A DNA stretch of 53,340 nucleotides from Pseudomonadota bacterium. Lineage in GTDB: Bacteria > Chloroflexota > UBA6077 > JAJPHF01. Position numbers and translations under genes: made by a program. The stretch lies in assembly GCA_021325365.1 (NCBI GenBank), contig JAJPHF010000185.1, positions 1-53,340 on the forward strand, in the 5' to 3' direction. The notes beneath the pieces are model-generated. The model saw only the letters and a program-made list of their open reading frames with translations, had not been told where the DNA came from and did not search any database. Shown piece after piece: positions 29,841 to 37,958 of the stretch. Within the stretch, counting starts at the first letter, position 1. Every line of letters starts with the position of its first letter.

Positions 29841-30482
29841 ATGACGCAGTGGGTGGTTCCGGACACGATCGAGGACTACGCGGCGCGACACACGACGCCG
29901 CTGCCGCCGCTCTTGCAGGAACTGAGCGCGGTCACGCTGGAGCGCACCGGCGGCCGCGCCATGATGCTGTCGGGACAGGTGGCGGGCATGGTGCTGCAGT
30001 CGCTGGTGGCGGCGATGGGCGCCCGGCGCGTGCTCGAGCTGGGCACCTTCACCGGCTTCAGCGCCCTCATGATGGCGAGCGCGCTGCCGGACGACGGGCA
30101 GCTCATCACCTGCGACGTGGACGCCGAGACGACGGCCGTGGCACGCGAGTTCTGGGCGCGCAGCCCGCACGGCCGCAAGATCGAGCTGCGCCTGGGCCCG
30201 GCGCTGGAGACCATCAAGACGCTGCAGGGCCCGTTCGACTTCGTGTTCATCGACGCCGACAAGCCCGCCTACATCGACTACTACGAGGCGGTGCTGCCGC
30301 TGCTTGCGCCGCGCGGCGTGATCGTCGCCGACAACGCGCTGCGCCGCGGGCGCGTGCTGGACCCCGCGAACGAAGGGGATGCCGCGACCGCCGCGTTCAA
30401 CGACCACGTGCAGCGCGACCCGCGCACGGTCAACGTCCTGCTCACCGTCCGCGACGGCATGATGCTCATCCGCCGCGCCTGA
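29841..30482 (+). CDS. O-methyltransferase, CCoAOMT-like
   Basis: 213 aa. SAM-binding motif I ARRVLELGTFTGFSALMMAS at about residues 61-80, then LITCDVDAETTAVAREF (acidic residue for ribose), FDFVFIDADKPAYIDYYEAV (metal-binding Asp pair) and VIVADNALRRGRV (DN). This is the divalent-cation-dependent class I family that methylates catechol-like hydroxyls. The gene is flanked on both sides by long palindromes. Substrate unknown. Confidence 0.9.
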   Translation: MTQWVVPDTIEDYAARHTTPLPPLLQELSAVTLERTGGRAMMLSGQVAGMVLQSLVAAMGARRVLELGTFTGFSALMMASALPDDGQLITCDVDAETTAVAREFWARSPHGRKIELRLGPALETIKTLQGPFDFVFIDADKPAYIDYYEAVLPLLAPRGVIVADNALRRGRVLDPANEGDAATAAFNDHVQRDPRTVNVLLTVRDGMMLIRRA

Positions 30483-30517
30483 GCGCGTCGCCTCAAGAGC
30501 GACTCCTAAGCTGGTTT

Positions 30518-30568
30518 CCAAGGATGGTGTGTAAGTTCGGCGACGCCGAACTTACACACCATCCTTGG
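30518..30568. terminator. 51-nt perfect hairpin (25-bp arms, 1-base loop) between convergent genes
   Basis: Arms 30518-30542 and 30544-30568 are exact complements around a single A. It lies between the ends of the methyltransferase gene and the convergent Uma2-like gene and could stop transcription from both sides, though there is no T tract. Its length and one-base loop are unusual for a terminator. Confidence 0.6.
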
Positions 30569-30576
30569 CCAGATGC

Positions 30577-30924
30577 TTAGTCGAGGTTGAGGGCGCCGAA
30601 CGCGTCTTCCACGACAATCGCGAGCCCCGGCACCACGTCGCACAGGTCGATGCGGCCGCGGCTCCGCCAGGTTTCCGTCGCTATGCCCGGCCAGAAGACG
30701 CGGATGCTGTCGTCGCGGTGGTTCACGAGGAGCGCGGCCCTCACGCCGTTCTCGACGTACCAGCGGCACTTCGCCTCCATCTCGCGCAGCGTCTCGCCAG
30801 GCGAGATGATCTCGATGGCGAGATCGGGCGGGACGAGAACGTCGTCCGCATATTCCAGCGCGGGCTTCTCCTCGGGCAGCGCCAGAAACTCCTCTAGCGT
30901 CAGCCCTTTGCGCGCGAGCGCCAT
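30577..30924 (-). CDS. Uma2-family (DUF820) protein with internal deletion
   Basis: 115 aa against about 180-200 for the family. The N-terminus GLTLEEFLALPEEKPALEYA is intact and then jumps to DVLVPPDLAIEIISPGETLR, which normally lies about 70 residues later, followed by CRWYVENGVRAALLVNHRDD and the usual C-terminus. The missing part holds the first PD-(D/E)XK Asp (PDVxV) and the strand before it, so nuclease activity is unlikely. Uma2 proteins are restriction-endonuclease-fold enzymes of unknown role, common in Chloroflexota and cyanobacteria. Confidence 0.75.
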   Translation of the reverse strand: MALARKGLTLEEFLALPEEKPALEYADDVLVPPDLAIEIISPGETLREMEAKCRWYVENGVRAALLVNHRDDSIRVFWPGIATETWRSRGRIDLCDVVPGLAIVVEDAFGALNLD

Positions 30925-30983
30925 CGGCCGCCTCCCGGTGGTCTAGCCGCCTGTCCTCGCCAGCATTATAGGCACCTGCCGCG

Positions 30984-32732
30984 CTACGGGCCGACGCGCT
31001 CCGGGAAGAAGCGGCGGTAGTCCGAGCCGACGTTCGCGCGCTCGACGCGCCACTCCGGCGGGTTCAGCGGGTCGTCAGTCAGAATGGTCCGCTGGAAGGC
31101 CTGGACGGTGATCGTGCGCTGCGCCGGGCCGTCGGGCAGGTACTTCGTCACGACGGCCTCGACCGCGGGGCTGATCGGCAGGCCGATGTCGTGCAGCCAG
31201 CCGGCCGGGAAGAGGTCGTCGCGGTTGACGTACTCCCAGAAGCTGCCCGGCACGAGGTGGCCCGGCGCGCCGCTCAGATCGGCCGTAAACGGCACGAAGG
31301 TAGTGCCGTCGGCATCGATCGTCATCGTCCCCTCGCCCGAGTAGCCGGGCGGCGGCGCGACGCGCTCGCTAGGATCGGCGAGCGCGTGGAGGTCGGCGTA
31401 GCTCAGCGTGGAGACGTCGCCGCCCACCGGCAGGGGCGCCAGGCTGGCGTGCAGCTCGTCCACCAGCAAGCCGTACAGAAGCTGCCAGTTGGGGTCCGAC
31501 GACTCGCCCGCGTGGTCCTCCAGACGCCCCTTCTCGAAATACTGCGCCGCGCGGCCGTCCACGTCTACCTCCAGCGAGATGCCCGTGCCCAGCAGGCGGT
31601 AGCCGTCGTAGGCGTCGTAGTACGCCGCGAACGCCGGCAGCGCCGGCCAGGCGATGGTGTACTGGTAGACGCCGTCCTCCGTGGCCGCGTAGGCCACGCG
31701 CGTCGGGTACACTACGCCCAGCCCCTGCGGCCCGTTCACGCGCGGCGCCAGGTCGCCCAGCTCCACCCAGGTAGCGCCGCCATCCGGCGTGGCGAAGACG
31801 CCGGCCTGCGGCGTGGGCGCCAGGTCCCATGCCGACAGGTAGGTCCACATGGGCTGCCCGGGATTCGCGTCCAGGTTGGCGACGTAGCCCCCGTCCGGCC
31901 CGTGGATGGGGAGGTTGGCGCTGAGATCGGCCCACGTCGCGCCCCCGTCCAGACTCTGGACGAGGCTGCCGAACTGCATGACGTTGAAGCCGGCATACAC
32001 CGTCGCGGTAGGGACAGCGCTCCCGCCCGCCGCCAGCGCGCTCGGCGCGGCCAGCGGCTGGAGATCGCCGCCGACCGAGGCCCAGGTGGCGCCACCATCG
32101 GCACTCCGCAGCACGCTCCCGCCGTGGTAGACCTGGAGCCCCGCGAAGACCAGCCCGTCAATGCCGGGCACGGCTGCCAGCGTCGTGATGTTCGTGGGCC
32201 CAATGCCCCCGGCCCCGCGCAGGCTGGCGGGTAGGACGGCGGCCCAGGTGGCGCCGCCGTCCGTCGAGCGCAGCAGCTGCGCCAGCCCATCCGTGTAGCT
32301 CACGCCCGCGTAGACCCGCCCGCTGGTGTTCGGATCGGCTAGCACGGCGTTGATCTGAGTCGCGCCGGTCCCAGTATAGACGGTGGTCCAGGTCGCGCCG
32401 CTGTCAGCGCTCTTCAGAATGCGGCGCGTGTCGCTGCTGATGCCGTAGACGGTGCTCGGGGTGGTAGCGTCGATCGACAGCCCGCGCCCGAGGAGGGTGG
32501 TGCTCACCTGGGTCCACGTGCCGCCCCCGTCCTGCGTCCGCCAGACGCCCGTCTGGCCCGCCGCCAGCATGTCCTGGTCGTCGCCGGGATGGACGGCCAG
32601 GGCGGTAACCGACTCGCCCGGCCCGACCAGCGTCCACTCCCCGACGTCGGCCCGGGCGGGCGCCGCTCGCGAGCCGAGAAGCGCGATCAACAGCCAGAGC
32701 GCCAGCGCCGATCGGGTTACGCGCGTCCGCAT
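30984..32732 (-). CDS. Secreted Asp-box (sortilin/VPS10-like) beta-propeller protein
   Basis: Start chosen at ATG 32732 (MRTRVTRSALALWLLIALLG), a signal peptide cut near ARADV. 582 aa. Repeated Asp-box motifs S-x-D-G-G-A-T-W occur at least six times (QDGGGTWTQV, SADSGATWTTV, STDGGATWAAV, SADGGATWASV, SLDGGATWADL, TPDGGATWVEL), giving a propeller over about residues 30-370. The C-terminal 210 residues form another domain (LPAFAAYYDAYDGYRLLGTG) with no known match. Likely extracellular; no sialidase catalytic Tyr/Arg triad is evident. Confidence 0.8.
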   Translation of the reverse strand: MRTRVTRSALALWLLIALLGSRAAPARADVGEWTLVGPGESVTALAVHPGDDQDMLAAGQTGVWRTQDGGGTWTQVSTTLLGRGLSIDATTPSTVYGISSDTRRILKSADSGATWTTVYTGTGATQINAVLADPNTSGRVYAGVSYTDGLAQLLRSTDGGATWAAVLPASLRGAGGIGPTNITTLAAVPGIDGLVFAGLQVYHGGSVLRSADGGATWASVGGDLQPLAAPSALAAGGSAVPTATVYAGFNVMQFGSLVQSLDGGATWADLSANLPIHGPDGGYVANLDANPGQPMWTYLSAWDLAPTPQAGVFATPDGGATWVELGDLAPRVNGPQGLGVVYPTRVAYAATEDGVYQYTIAWPALPAFAAYYDAYDGYRLLGTGISLEVDVDGRAAQYFEKGRLEDHAGESSDPNWQLLYGLLVDELHASLAPLPVGGDVSTLSYADLHALADPSERVAPPPGYSGEGTMTIDADGTTFVPFTADLSGAPGHLVPGSFWEYVNRDDLFPAGWLHDIGLPISPAVEAVVTKYLPDGPAQRTITVQAFQRTILTDDPLNPPEWRVERANVGSDYRRFFPERVGP

Positions 32733-33057
32733 CGCCTTACCTCCTCGCACGGGCGCGGCTGCCCGCCGGCCCAGCCCGCATCGTCCTGAGTCGGACACTC
32801 GGTTGCTCGCAGTCTAAACCCGCGGCGGCCCGGTCGCGCGCGTCAGTTCGGTGAAGGTTCCGGCGCGGCCGCCCGAGTTGCGCCGGCGGGAGCGGCAAGT
32901 GTATCGTCGCTCGCCGGGACCGCGCACGGCCCCACGCTCTGCCGACACCGCCATAGGGCGCGAGCACCCCGCGTGCCTCCAGTACGGCGCGCGGCACCGA
33001 CCCGCACCCGGGCCGAGCGCCTGGCCCACTCACAGGTCGAGCCGAAGGGAAGACGAC
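32733..33057 (+). other. Intergenic region between divergent genes, 325 bp
   Basis: It separates the secreted propeller gene (minus) from the MetE-like gene (plus). A plus-strand frame is open through part of it but lacks coding character. GAAGGGAAG just before 33058 is the ribosome site for the next gene. No clear promoter or structured leader was recognised. Confidence 0.4.
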
Positions 33058-34218
33058 ATGAAACGCAGCACCGATCGCATCCTGACGACCCACTGCGGCA
33101 GCCTGCCGCGGCCCAAGGACCTTCTCGACCTGATGAAGGCGCGCGCCAGCGGCGCGGCGCCTGACGAGGGCGCGTTCGAGGCGCGCGTGCGGAGCGCGGT
33201 GGCCGACGTCGTGCGCCAGCAGGTCGAGAACGGCGTCGACGTGATCACCGATGGCGAGCAGGGGAAGACCGGCTTCTTCGCCTACGTCAGCGAGCGCCTG
33301 GGCGGCTTCGAATCCGAGCCCGGCGAGCCCGCCGCGCACTTCACGGCGGAAGTGCAGGCGTTCCCGGAGTACTACGAGCAGTACTTTCGCCAGGCGATGC
33401 TCGGCGGTCGCGTGGCGCCGATGGCGCCGCTGGTCTGCAAGGGGCCTATCACCTACCAGGGCCAGGAGGCCGTGCAGCGCGACGTCGACAACCTGAAAGC
33501 CGCCCTCGGCGGGGTGCAGCCGGCCGACGTGTTCATGCCCGCCGTGGCGCCGAGCGGCGTGGCCCGCAACCGCAACGAGTACTACCGGACCGACGAGGAG
33601 TACCTGCACGCCATCGCGGAGGCGATGAACACGGAGTACCGGGCCATCGTGGACGCCGGCTTCGTCGTGCAGATCGACGACCCGTTCATCACCGAGGTCT
33701 ACAGCTTCTCGACCAGCAGCCCCGCCGAGCGGCGCAAGACCGCCGAGATGTACGTCGAGGCGATCAACTACGGCCTGCGCGGCATCCCCCCCGAGCAGGT
33801 GCGCTTCCACACCTGCTACGGCATCAACGAGGGGCCGCGCGTCCACGACGCCGCGCTCAAGGACATCGTGGACACGCTGCTCAAGATCAACGCCGGCGCC
33901 TACTCGTTCGAGGCCGCGAACCCGCGCCACGAGCACGAGTACCACGTTTGGGAAGCCGTGAAGCTGCCCGAGGGCAAGGTCGTCATCCCGGGGATGATCA
34001 CCCACGCGCACAACATCGTGGAGCACCCCGAGCTTATCGCCGAGCGCCTCGTGCAATACGCCGAGCGGGTCGGGCGCGAGAACGTGCTCGCCGGGGCCGA
34101 CTGCGGCTTCTCGTCGCAGGCCACCTACCAGCCCGAGGTCCACCCCACGGTGATGTGGGCCAAGTTCCGGGCGCTGGCCGAGGGCGCGCGCCTCGCCTCG
34201 GCGCGGCTCTGGCGCTGA
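33058..34218 (+). CDS. MetE C-terminal-domain-like methyltransferase
   Basis: Start chosen at ATG 33058 (MKRSTDRILTTHCGSLPRPK); 386 aa. The TIM barrel of cobalamin-independent methionine synthase is evident: GVDVITDGEQGKTGFFAYVS, VRFHTCYGINEGPRVHD with zinc ligands His-x-Cys, SFEAANPRHEHEY with the Glu, and VLAGADCGFSSQATYQPEVH with the last Cys. There is no MetE N-terminal half. Such stand-alone proteins transfer alkyl groups to or from thiols (for example coenzyme-M lyases or archaeal-type MetE). The partner substrate is unknown; an M20-fold gene follows 42 bases later. Confidence 0.85.
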   Translation: MKRSTDRILTTHCGSLPRPKDLLDLMKARASGAAPDEGAFEARVRSAVADVVRQQVENGVDVITDGEQGKTGFFAYVSERLGGFESEPGEPAAHFTAEVQAFPEYYEQYFRQAMLGGRVAPMAPLVCKGPITYQGQEAVQRDVDNLKAALGGVQPADVFMPAVAPSGVARNRNEYYRTDEEYLHAIAEAMNTEYRAIVDAGFVVQIDDPFITEVYSFSTSSPAERRKTAEMYVEAINYGLRGIPPEQVRFHTCYGINEGPRVHDAALKDIVDTLLKINAGAYSFEAANPRHEHEYHVWEAVKLPEGKVVIPGMITHAHNIVEHPELIAERLVQYAERVGRENVLAGADCGFSSQATYQPEVHPTVMWAKFRALAEGARLASARLWR

Positions 34219-34260
34219 GCACGGCACTGGCCTCACCCATCCGCCGGGAGGGAGTGCGCC

Positions 34261-35469
34261 GTGAGTGAGCAAGACCGCGCCGCGCTGATCGAGCGGCACC
34301 TGGACGTCGACTACCTGACCGCGATCCTCGTGCGGCTGCTGCAGACGCCGACCGACGTGCCGCTCGGGCAGACCGAGCTAGCGCCCGAAGACCCGAAGCT
34401 CGCCCGCTACGTCCGCGAGATCGTGCAGCCGGAGCTAACGCGCTGCGGCTACGACCGCATCGTCGTGGACGCCAGCAACAACCTCGTCTGCCGCATCGGC
34501 GCCGACGTGGCGTCGCCCAGCCTGCTGCTCATGGGCTACGCTGTCGCCCAGCACGCCAACCTGATGGCTGATCCATACTCGGGGCGCATCGCCAGCGGGC
34601 GCGACTACGGGCTGGACGAGCCGTGCGCCTTCGGCCAGGCGGCCACCCAGCACAAGGGCGCGCTGGCGGCGGCGCTCGGCGCGCTGAAGCTCCTCGCCGA
34701 CAGCGGCGTGCGGCTGCGCGGGCAGCTCATCTTCGCCGTGAACACCGAGGGCCGCAGCAGCCACGCCAACAGCCGGCAGATCGTCGACGACCGCGGCGCG
34801 CGCGCCGACCAGGGCATCCTCGCCTTCGCTACCGACAACCGCATCTCCCTCGGCAACCGTGGCCGCGTGGACGTGAACGTGACGATCACCGGCAAGGCGG
34901 CCCACTCCAGCCAGCCGTGGCTGGGGCTGAGCGCCATCGACGGCGCCTACCAGGCGCTCACGCGCCTGCGCGCGATGCGCTTCGAGCAGACGCACCCCCA
35001 GCTGGGCGCCGCCCAGGCGACCGTGTACAAGCTCCAGTTCAGCCCCATCGCGCCGCACACCCTGCCCGCCACGGCGCAAATGACGATCGACCGCCGCCTG
35101 CTGCCCGGCGAGGAGATCGACGCGGCCGTGGCCGGCGTCCGCGCCGCGCTCGGCGATCTCAGCCCCTACCGGCTGACCGTCGAGCAAGGCGCCTTCATGT
35201 ACCCGGCCGACGTGCCGCCCGACGCGCCGGTTGTGAAGGCGATCCAGGCGGCCGGCCGGGCAACGCTTGGCCGCGAGATCGAGACGTTCTACCTGCCCAA
35301 TACCTTCGACGCCGGCTACGCGAACCACGTCGGCATCCCTACCGTCATGTTCGGCCCCGGCGTGCGCCGCCTCGGCAGCGGCGTGATGGACGAGGACCTG
35401 GTGGCCCTCTCCGCCGTCCGCGACGCCGCCCGCGTCTACGCCCACACCATCCTCAGCCTGCTAGGATAG
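34261..35469 (+). CDS. M20-fold protein with most metal ligands replaced
   Basis: 402 aa from GTG 34261 behind GGGAGGGAG. The fold is clear: VRLLQTPTDVPLGQTELAPE, QGILAFATDNRISLGNRGRV, VTITGKAAHSSQPWLGLSAI (lid domain) and IPTVMFGPGVRRLGSG. The usual ligands are altered: GHxDT is GYAVAQ, GxxDMKGG is ATQHKGALAA, DEE is NTE, and the last His near FGPG is absent (GVMDEDL). The general-base Glu is also lost. It is probably not a di-zinc peptidase, but may keep binding or another activity. Downstream of the MetE-like gene, likely one operon. Confidence 0.8.
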   Translation: MSEQDRAALIERHLDVDYLTAILVRLLQTPTDVPLGQTELAPEDPKLARYVREIVQPELTRCGYDRIVVDASNNLVCRIGADVASPSLLLMGYAVAQHANLMADPYSGRIASGRDYGLDEPCAFGQAATQHKGALAAALGALKLLADSGVRLRGQLIFAVNTEGRSSHANSRQIVDDRGARADQGILAFATDNRISLGNRGRVDVNVTITGKAAHSSQPWLGLSAIDGAYQALTRLRAMRFEQTHPQLGAAQATVYKLQFSPIAPHTLPATAQMTIDRRLLPGEEIDAAVAGVRAALGDLSPYRLTVEQGAFMYPADVPPDAPVVKAIQAAGRATLGREIETFYLPNTFDAGYANHVGIPTVMFGPGVRRLGSGVMDEDLVALSAVRDAARVYAHTILSLLG

Positions 35470-35627
35470 CGCCAGCGCTACGTCGCTCGCGCCGCTACGC
35501 CACGCCCGTCGAGCAGGCTTACGCGGATGCGGCAGCGACACGCCATGGGAGGGCGAGACCGCGCCGTCGCGCCGACCGCCGACGCTCATCACACTCACCC
35601 CACACCGCGCTGGCCGTGAGCGGGGCA

Positions 35628-36122
35628 TCAGCGGGTGACAACGCATGGCGGCAGCGGCACGTCGTCTGGCAGCGGCGTGAGGCTGAAATCCGCATCGCCG
35701 GGAAGCTGCGCTAGAATGGGCGCGGCGGCGAAGCCACTGGCTCCATACTGCCGATCGACGAAAATGCCCACGTAGGGCGAGCGCCCGCTGATATCCGGTC
35801 CTAGCCCGTCGAGAGTAAAATCGCCGGCGAACACGACCAGCGCGCGACACGGCCGCGAGTTGGCGTCGATCGCGCTGTCGGCCGGCGGCACTGGCATTAG
35901 CAGGGGCCGGATGGCGACTAACGTGGGGCGGTGCCGCTGCTCGTGGCAGACGATGTAGGCGGCCGCCGCCTGTACAGCTCGGCGGGCGTCCGACACGTCC
36001 CAGCGCAGGGTACGTGTCGAGGCACTATTATCCGACTGAGCCGCGGCCGGCCATTGCTGAGCGGCGCCGCTCAGGACGAGCGCGAGAGCCGCAGCGGGGA
36101 CTAGCCGCCCGAGCGAGATCAT
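35628..36122 (-). CDS. Secreted hypothetical protein
   Basis: Start chosen at ATG 36122 (MISLGRLVPAAALALVLSGA), a signal peptide cut near AAAQS; 164 aa. The mature part reads TRTLRWDVSDARRAVQAAAA, YIVCHEQRHRPTLVAIRPLL, SRPCRALVVFAGDFTLDGLG and ends LPDDVPLPPCVVTR, with three or four Cys that could form disulfides. The frame continues open upstream over the divergent YceI gene, which is rejected. Family unknown. Confidence 0.6.
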   Translation of the reverse strand: MISLGRLVPAAALALVLSGAAQQWPAAAQSDNSASTRTLRWDVSDARRAVQAAAAYIVCHEQRHRPTLVAIRPLLMPVPPADSAIDANSRPCRALVVFAGDFTLDGLGPDISGRSPYVGIFVDRQYGASGFAAAPILAQLPGDADFSLTPLPDDVPLPPCVVTR

Positions 36123-36243
36123 CGTGCCGTCGATCCGATCGCTCGCTACCGACTGGAACCGTGTTCGCCACGTTTGGCGCCGCGAGCTTCGTGGTATGGC
36201 GTAGCACACAGCAGCGGCAAAGACCAAATTCAGGAGATAGATC

Positions 36244-36756
36244 ATGCCCTGGCAATACGGCGCCAGCCACTCCCAGGCCGTGTGGGAGTGCAAGTACCTG
36301 GGCGTCATGACGATCAAGGGGCTGTTCACGGGCATCGACGTGCGGCTCGACCTGGCGGGCGACGACCCGAGCCGCTGGACCGTCGCGGCGACCATCGACG
36401 CCGCGAGCATCGACAGCGGCCTGGCCCGCCGCGACGACGTGCTGCGCGGCCCCGACTACCTCGACGCCGAGCGCTACCCTACGCTGACCTTCCAGAGCGC
36501 GCGTGTCGAGCGCCAGGGCGACCGCTACCGCGTGGCTGGCGATCTGACCATCCACGGCGTGACCCGCCCGATCACGCTGGACTTGCAGGACAACGGGGAG
36601 GGGGTGAACCGGCGCGGCGAGCGCAGCCGCGCGCTCACCACCGAGGTCAGCCTGAACCGCCTCGACTACGGCGTCGGTCCCGCTGCCGACGCGGGCACCG
36701 CCATCGGCCAAGAGGTCCGCATCTGGCTCCAGATCGAGGTCGTCTGGCAGGACTGA
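36244..36756 (+). CDS. yceI: YceI-family protein
   Basis: 170 aa, no signal peptide. WQYGASHSQAVWECKYLGVM, TIKGLFTGIDVRLDLAGD, VAATIDAASIDSGLARRDDV and LRGPDYLDAERYPTLTFQSA are the conserved lipocalin-like strands; DLTIHGVTRPITLDL and the end FIG-like VRIWLQIEVVWQD complete the barrel. YceI proteins bind isoprenoids or fatty-acid-like lipids. Divergent from the secreted protein gene, upstream of the cyclodeaminase-like gene. Confidence 0.92.
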   Translation: MPWQYGASHSQAVWECKYLGVMTIKGLFTGIDVRLDLAGDDPSRWTVAATIDAASIDSGLARRDDVLRGPDYLDAERYPTLTFQSARVERQGDRYRVAGDLTIHGVTRPITLDLQDNGEGVNRRGERSRALTTEVSLNRLDYGVGPAADAGTAIGQEVRIWLQIEVVWQD

Positions 36757-36819
36757 CCCGACGCGGACGGGCGCTCCCGGCCCGCCGCGCGAGCGCGCGA
36801 TAGCGGCCGCGGCGCTGGA

Positions 36820-36825
36820 TATAAT
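36820..36825 (+). promoter_or_regulatory. -10 box upstream of the cyclodeaminase-like gene
   Basis: A consensus TATAAT stands 26 bases before the ATG at 36852, in otherwise GC-rich DNA, with no matching -35 box at 16-18 bases. A GAGGAGGA ribosome site follows. Confidence 0.4.
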
Positions 36826-36851
36826 GGGGCATCGCCCACGAGGAGGACGCC

Positions 36852-37883
36852 ATGCCGGCTCGGCCGTTCGTGTACCTGTCCGACGACGACGTCCGCGAGC
36901 TACTGGACGTCAAGCAGGCCATCCGCATCGCCGAGGACACGCTGCTCGCCCACGCCCGCGACCAAGTGGACTGGTGCGAGCCGCGGCAGATCATCCTGCG
37001 GCCGGCGGGCAGCGACACGGTCTACAAGCAGAAGGCGTGCGCCCTGCGCAACATCAACGTGGCCGGCATGCGCGTCATCGGCCTGAATCGCAGCGACGAA
37101 GGCATCGCGCTCGCGCTGCACCACCCGTCGAAGTACATCCTCCTGAGCGACCCGGACACCGGCCTCTTCTTCTGCATCATGGAGGAGCACTGGAGCCATG
37201 CCGTGCGCACCGGCGTGTGCGTGGCGGTGGCCGCGAAGTACCTGGCGCGGCCCGAGTCGCGCGTGATCGGCATGATCGGGGCGGGCTTCATGGCGAAAGC
37301 CACCCTGCTGGCGCTGAAAGAGGCCGCCCTGTTCCCCATCGACGAGGTGCGCGTCTACTCCAAGCGTCCGCGCTCGCGCGAGGCCTACGCGCGCGAGATG
37401 AGCGAGGGGCTGGGCCTAAACGTGGTTGCCTGCGACTCGCCACAGCCGGTGTGCGAGGCCGCCGACGTGCTCGTGACGGCGTCCTCGGCGAAGGAACTGC
37501 TGGTCTTCGACCGCTGGCTGCGCCCCGGGGTGTTCGTCTACAGCATGGGCGAGTTCCAGGAGGTCGAGGCGCCGGTCTACCGCGGCGTCGACCGGCTGTA
37601 CGTGGACGACTGGGAGCACTGCAAGCTGAAGGTGGACATCCAGACGATGCTGGCCGACGGCAGCCTGAGCGAGGCCGACGTGTACGCCGACCTGGGCGAG
37701 GTCGTCGCGGGCCTGAAGGACGGCCGCCGCGCGCCGGAGGAGCGGCTGATGCTGCGCTCGCAGGGCCTCGTCACGCAGGACATCGCCATCGCCTACTGGC
37801 TGTACCAGCAGGCCGTCGCGCGCCAGATGGGCCAGCATCTCCGCGTCGGCCACCAGACCGCTGCATCGCCGATCGGGGTGTAG
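36852..37883 (+). CDS. Ornithine cyclodeaminase / mu-crystallin family NAD(P) enzyme
   Basis: 343 aa. The N-terminal part has YLSDDDVRELLDVKQAIRIA and VYKQKACALRNINVAGMRVI; the Rossmann domain starts with SRVIGMIGAGFMAKATLLAL (G-x-G-x-x) at about residue 135, then ADVLVTASSAKELLVFDRWL and VYADLGEVVAGLKDGRRAPE near the end. Family members act on imines, ornithine, alanine or ketimines. It stands among genes of an unknown catabolic block; substrate cannot be told from sequence. Confidence 0.88.
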   Translation: MPARPFVYLSDDDVRELLDVKQAIRIAEDTLLAHARDQVDWCEPRQIILRPAGSDTVYKQKACALRNINVAGMRVIGLNRSDEGIALALHHPSKYILLSDPDTGLFFCIMEEHWSHAVRTGVCVAVAAKYLARPESRVIGMIGAGFMAKATLLALKEAALFPIDEVRVYSKRPRSREAYAREMSEGLGLNVVACDSPQPVCEAADVLVTASSAKELLVFDRWLRPGVFVYSMGEFQEVEAPVYRGVDRLYVDDWEHCKLKVDIQTMLADGSLSEADVYADLGEVVAGLKDGRRAPEERLMLRSQGLVTQDIAIAYWLYQQAVARQMGQHLRVGHQTAASPIGV

Positions 37884-37886
37884 TTG

Positions 37887-37902
37887 TGTTTCACGTGAAA
37901 CG
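37887..37902 (+). promoter_or_regulatory. parS: parS site for ParB
   Basis: TGTTTCACGTGAAACG matches the parS consensus TGTTTCACGTGAAACA at 15 of 16 positions and lies 3 bases after the stop of the cyclodeaminase-like gene. Confidence 0.7.
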
Positions 37903-37958
37903 TGCGGCGTCTAGGCGTCGGACGCGCCCCTCGATCCAGTTGAGCGAGGATTAGCCCC

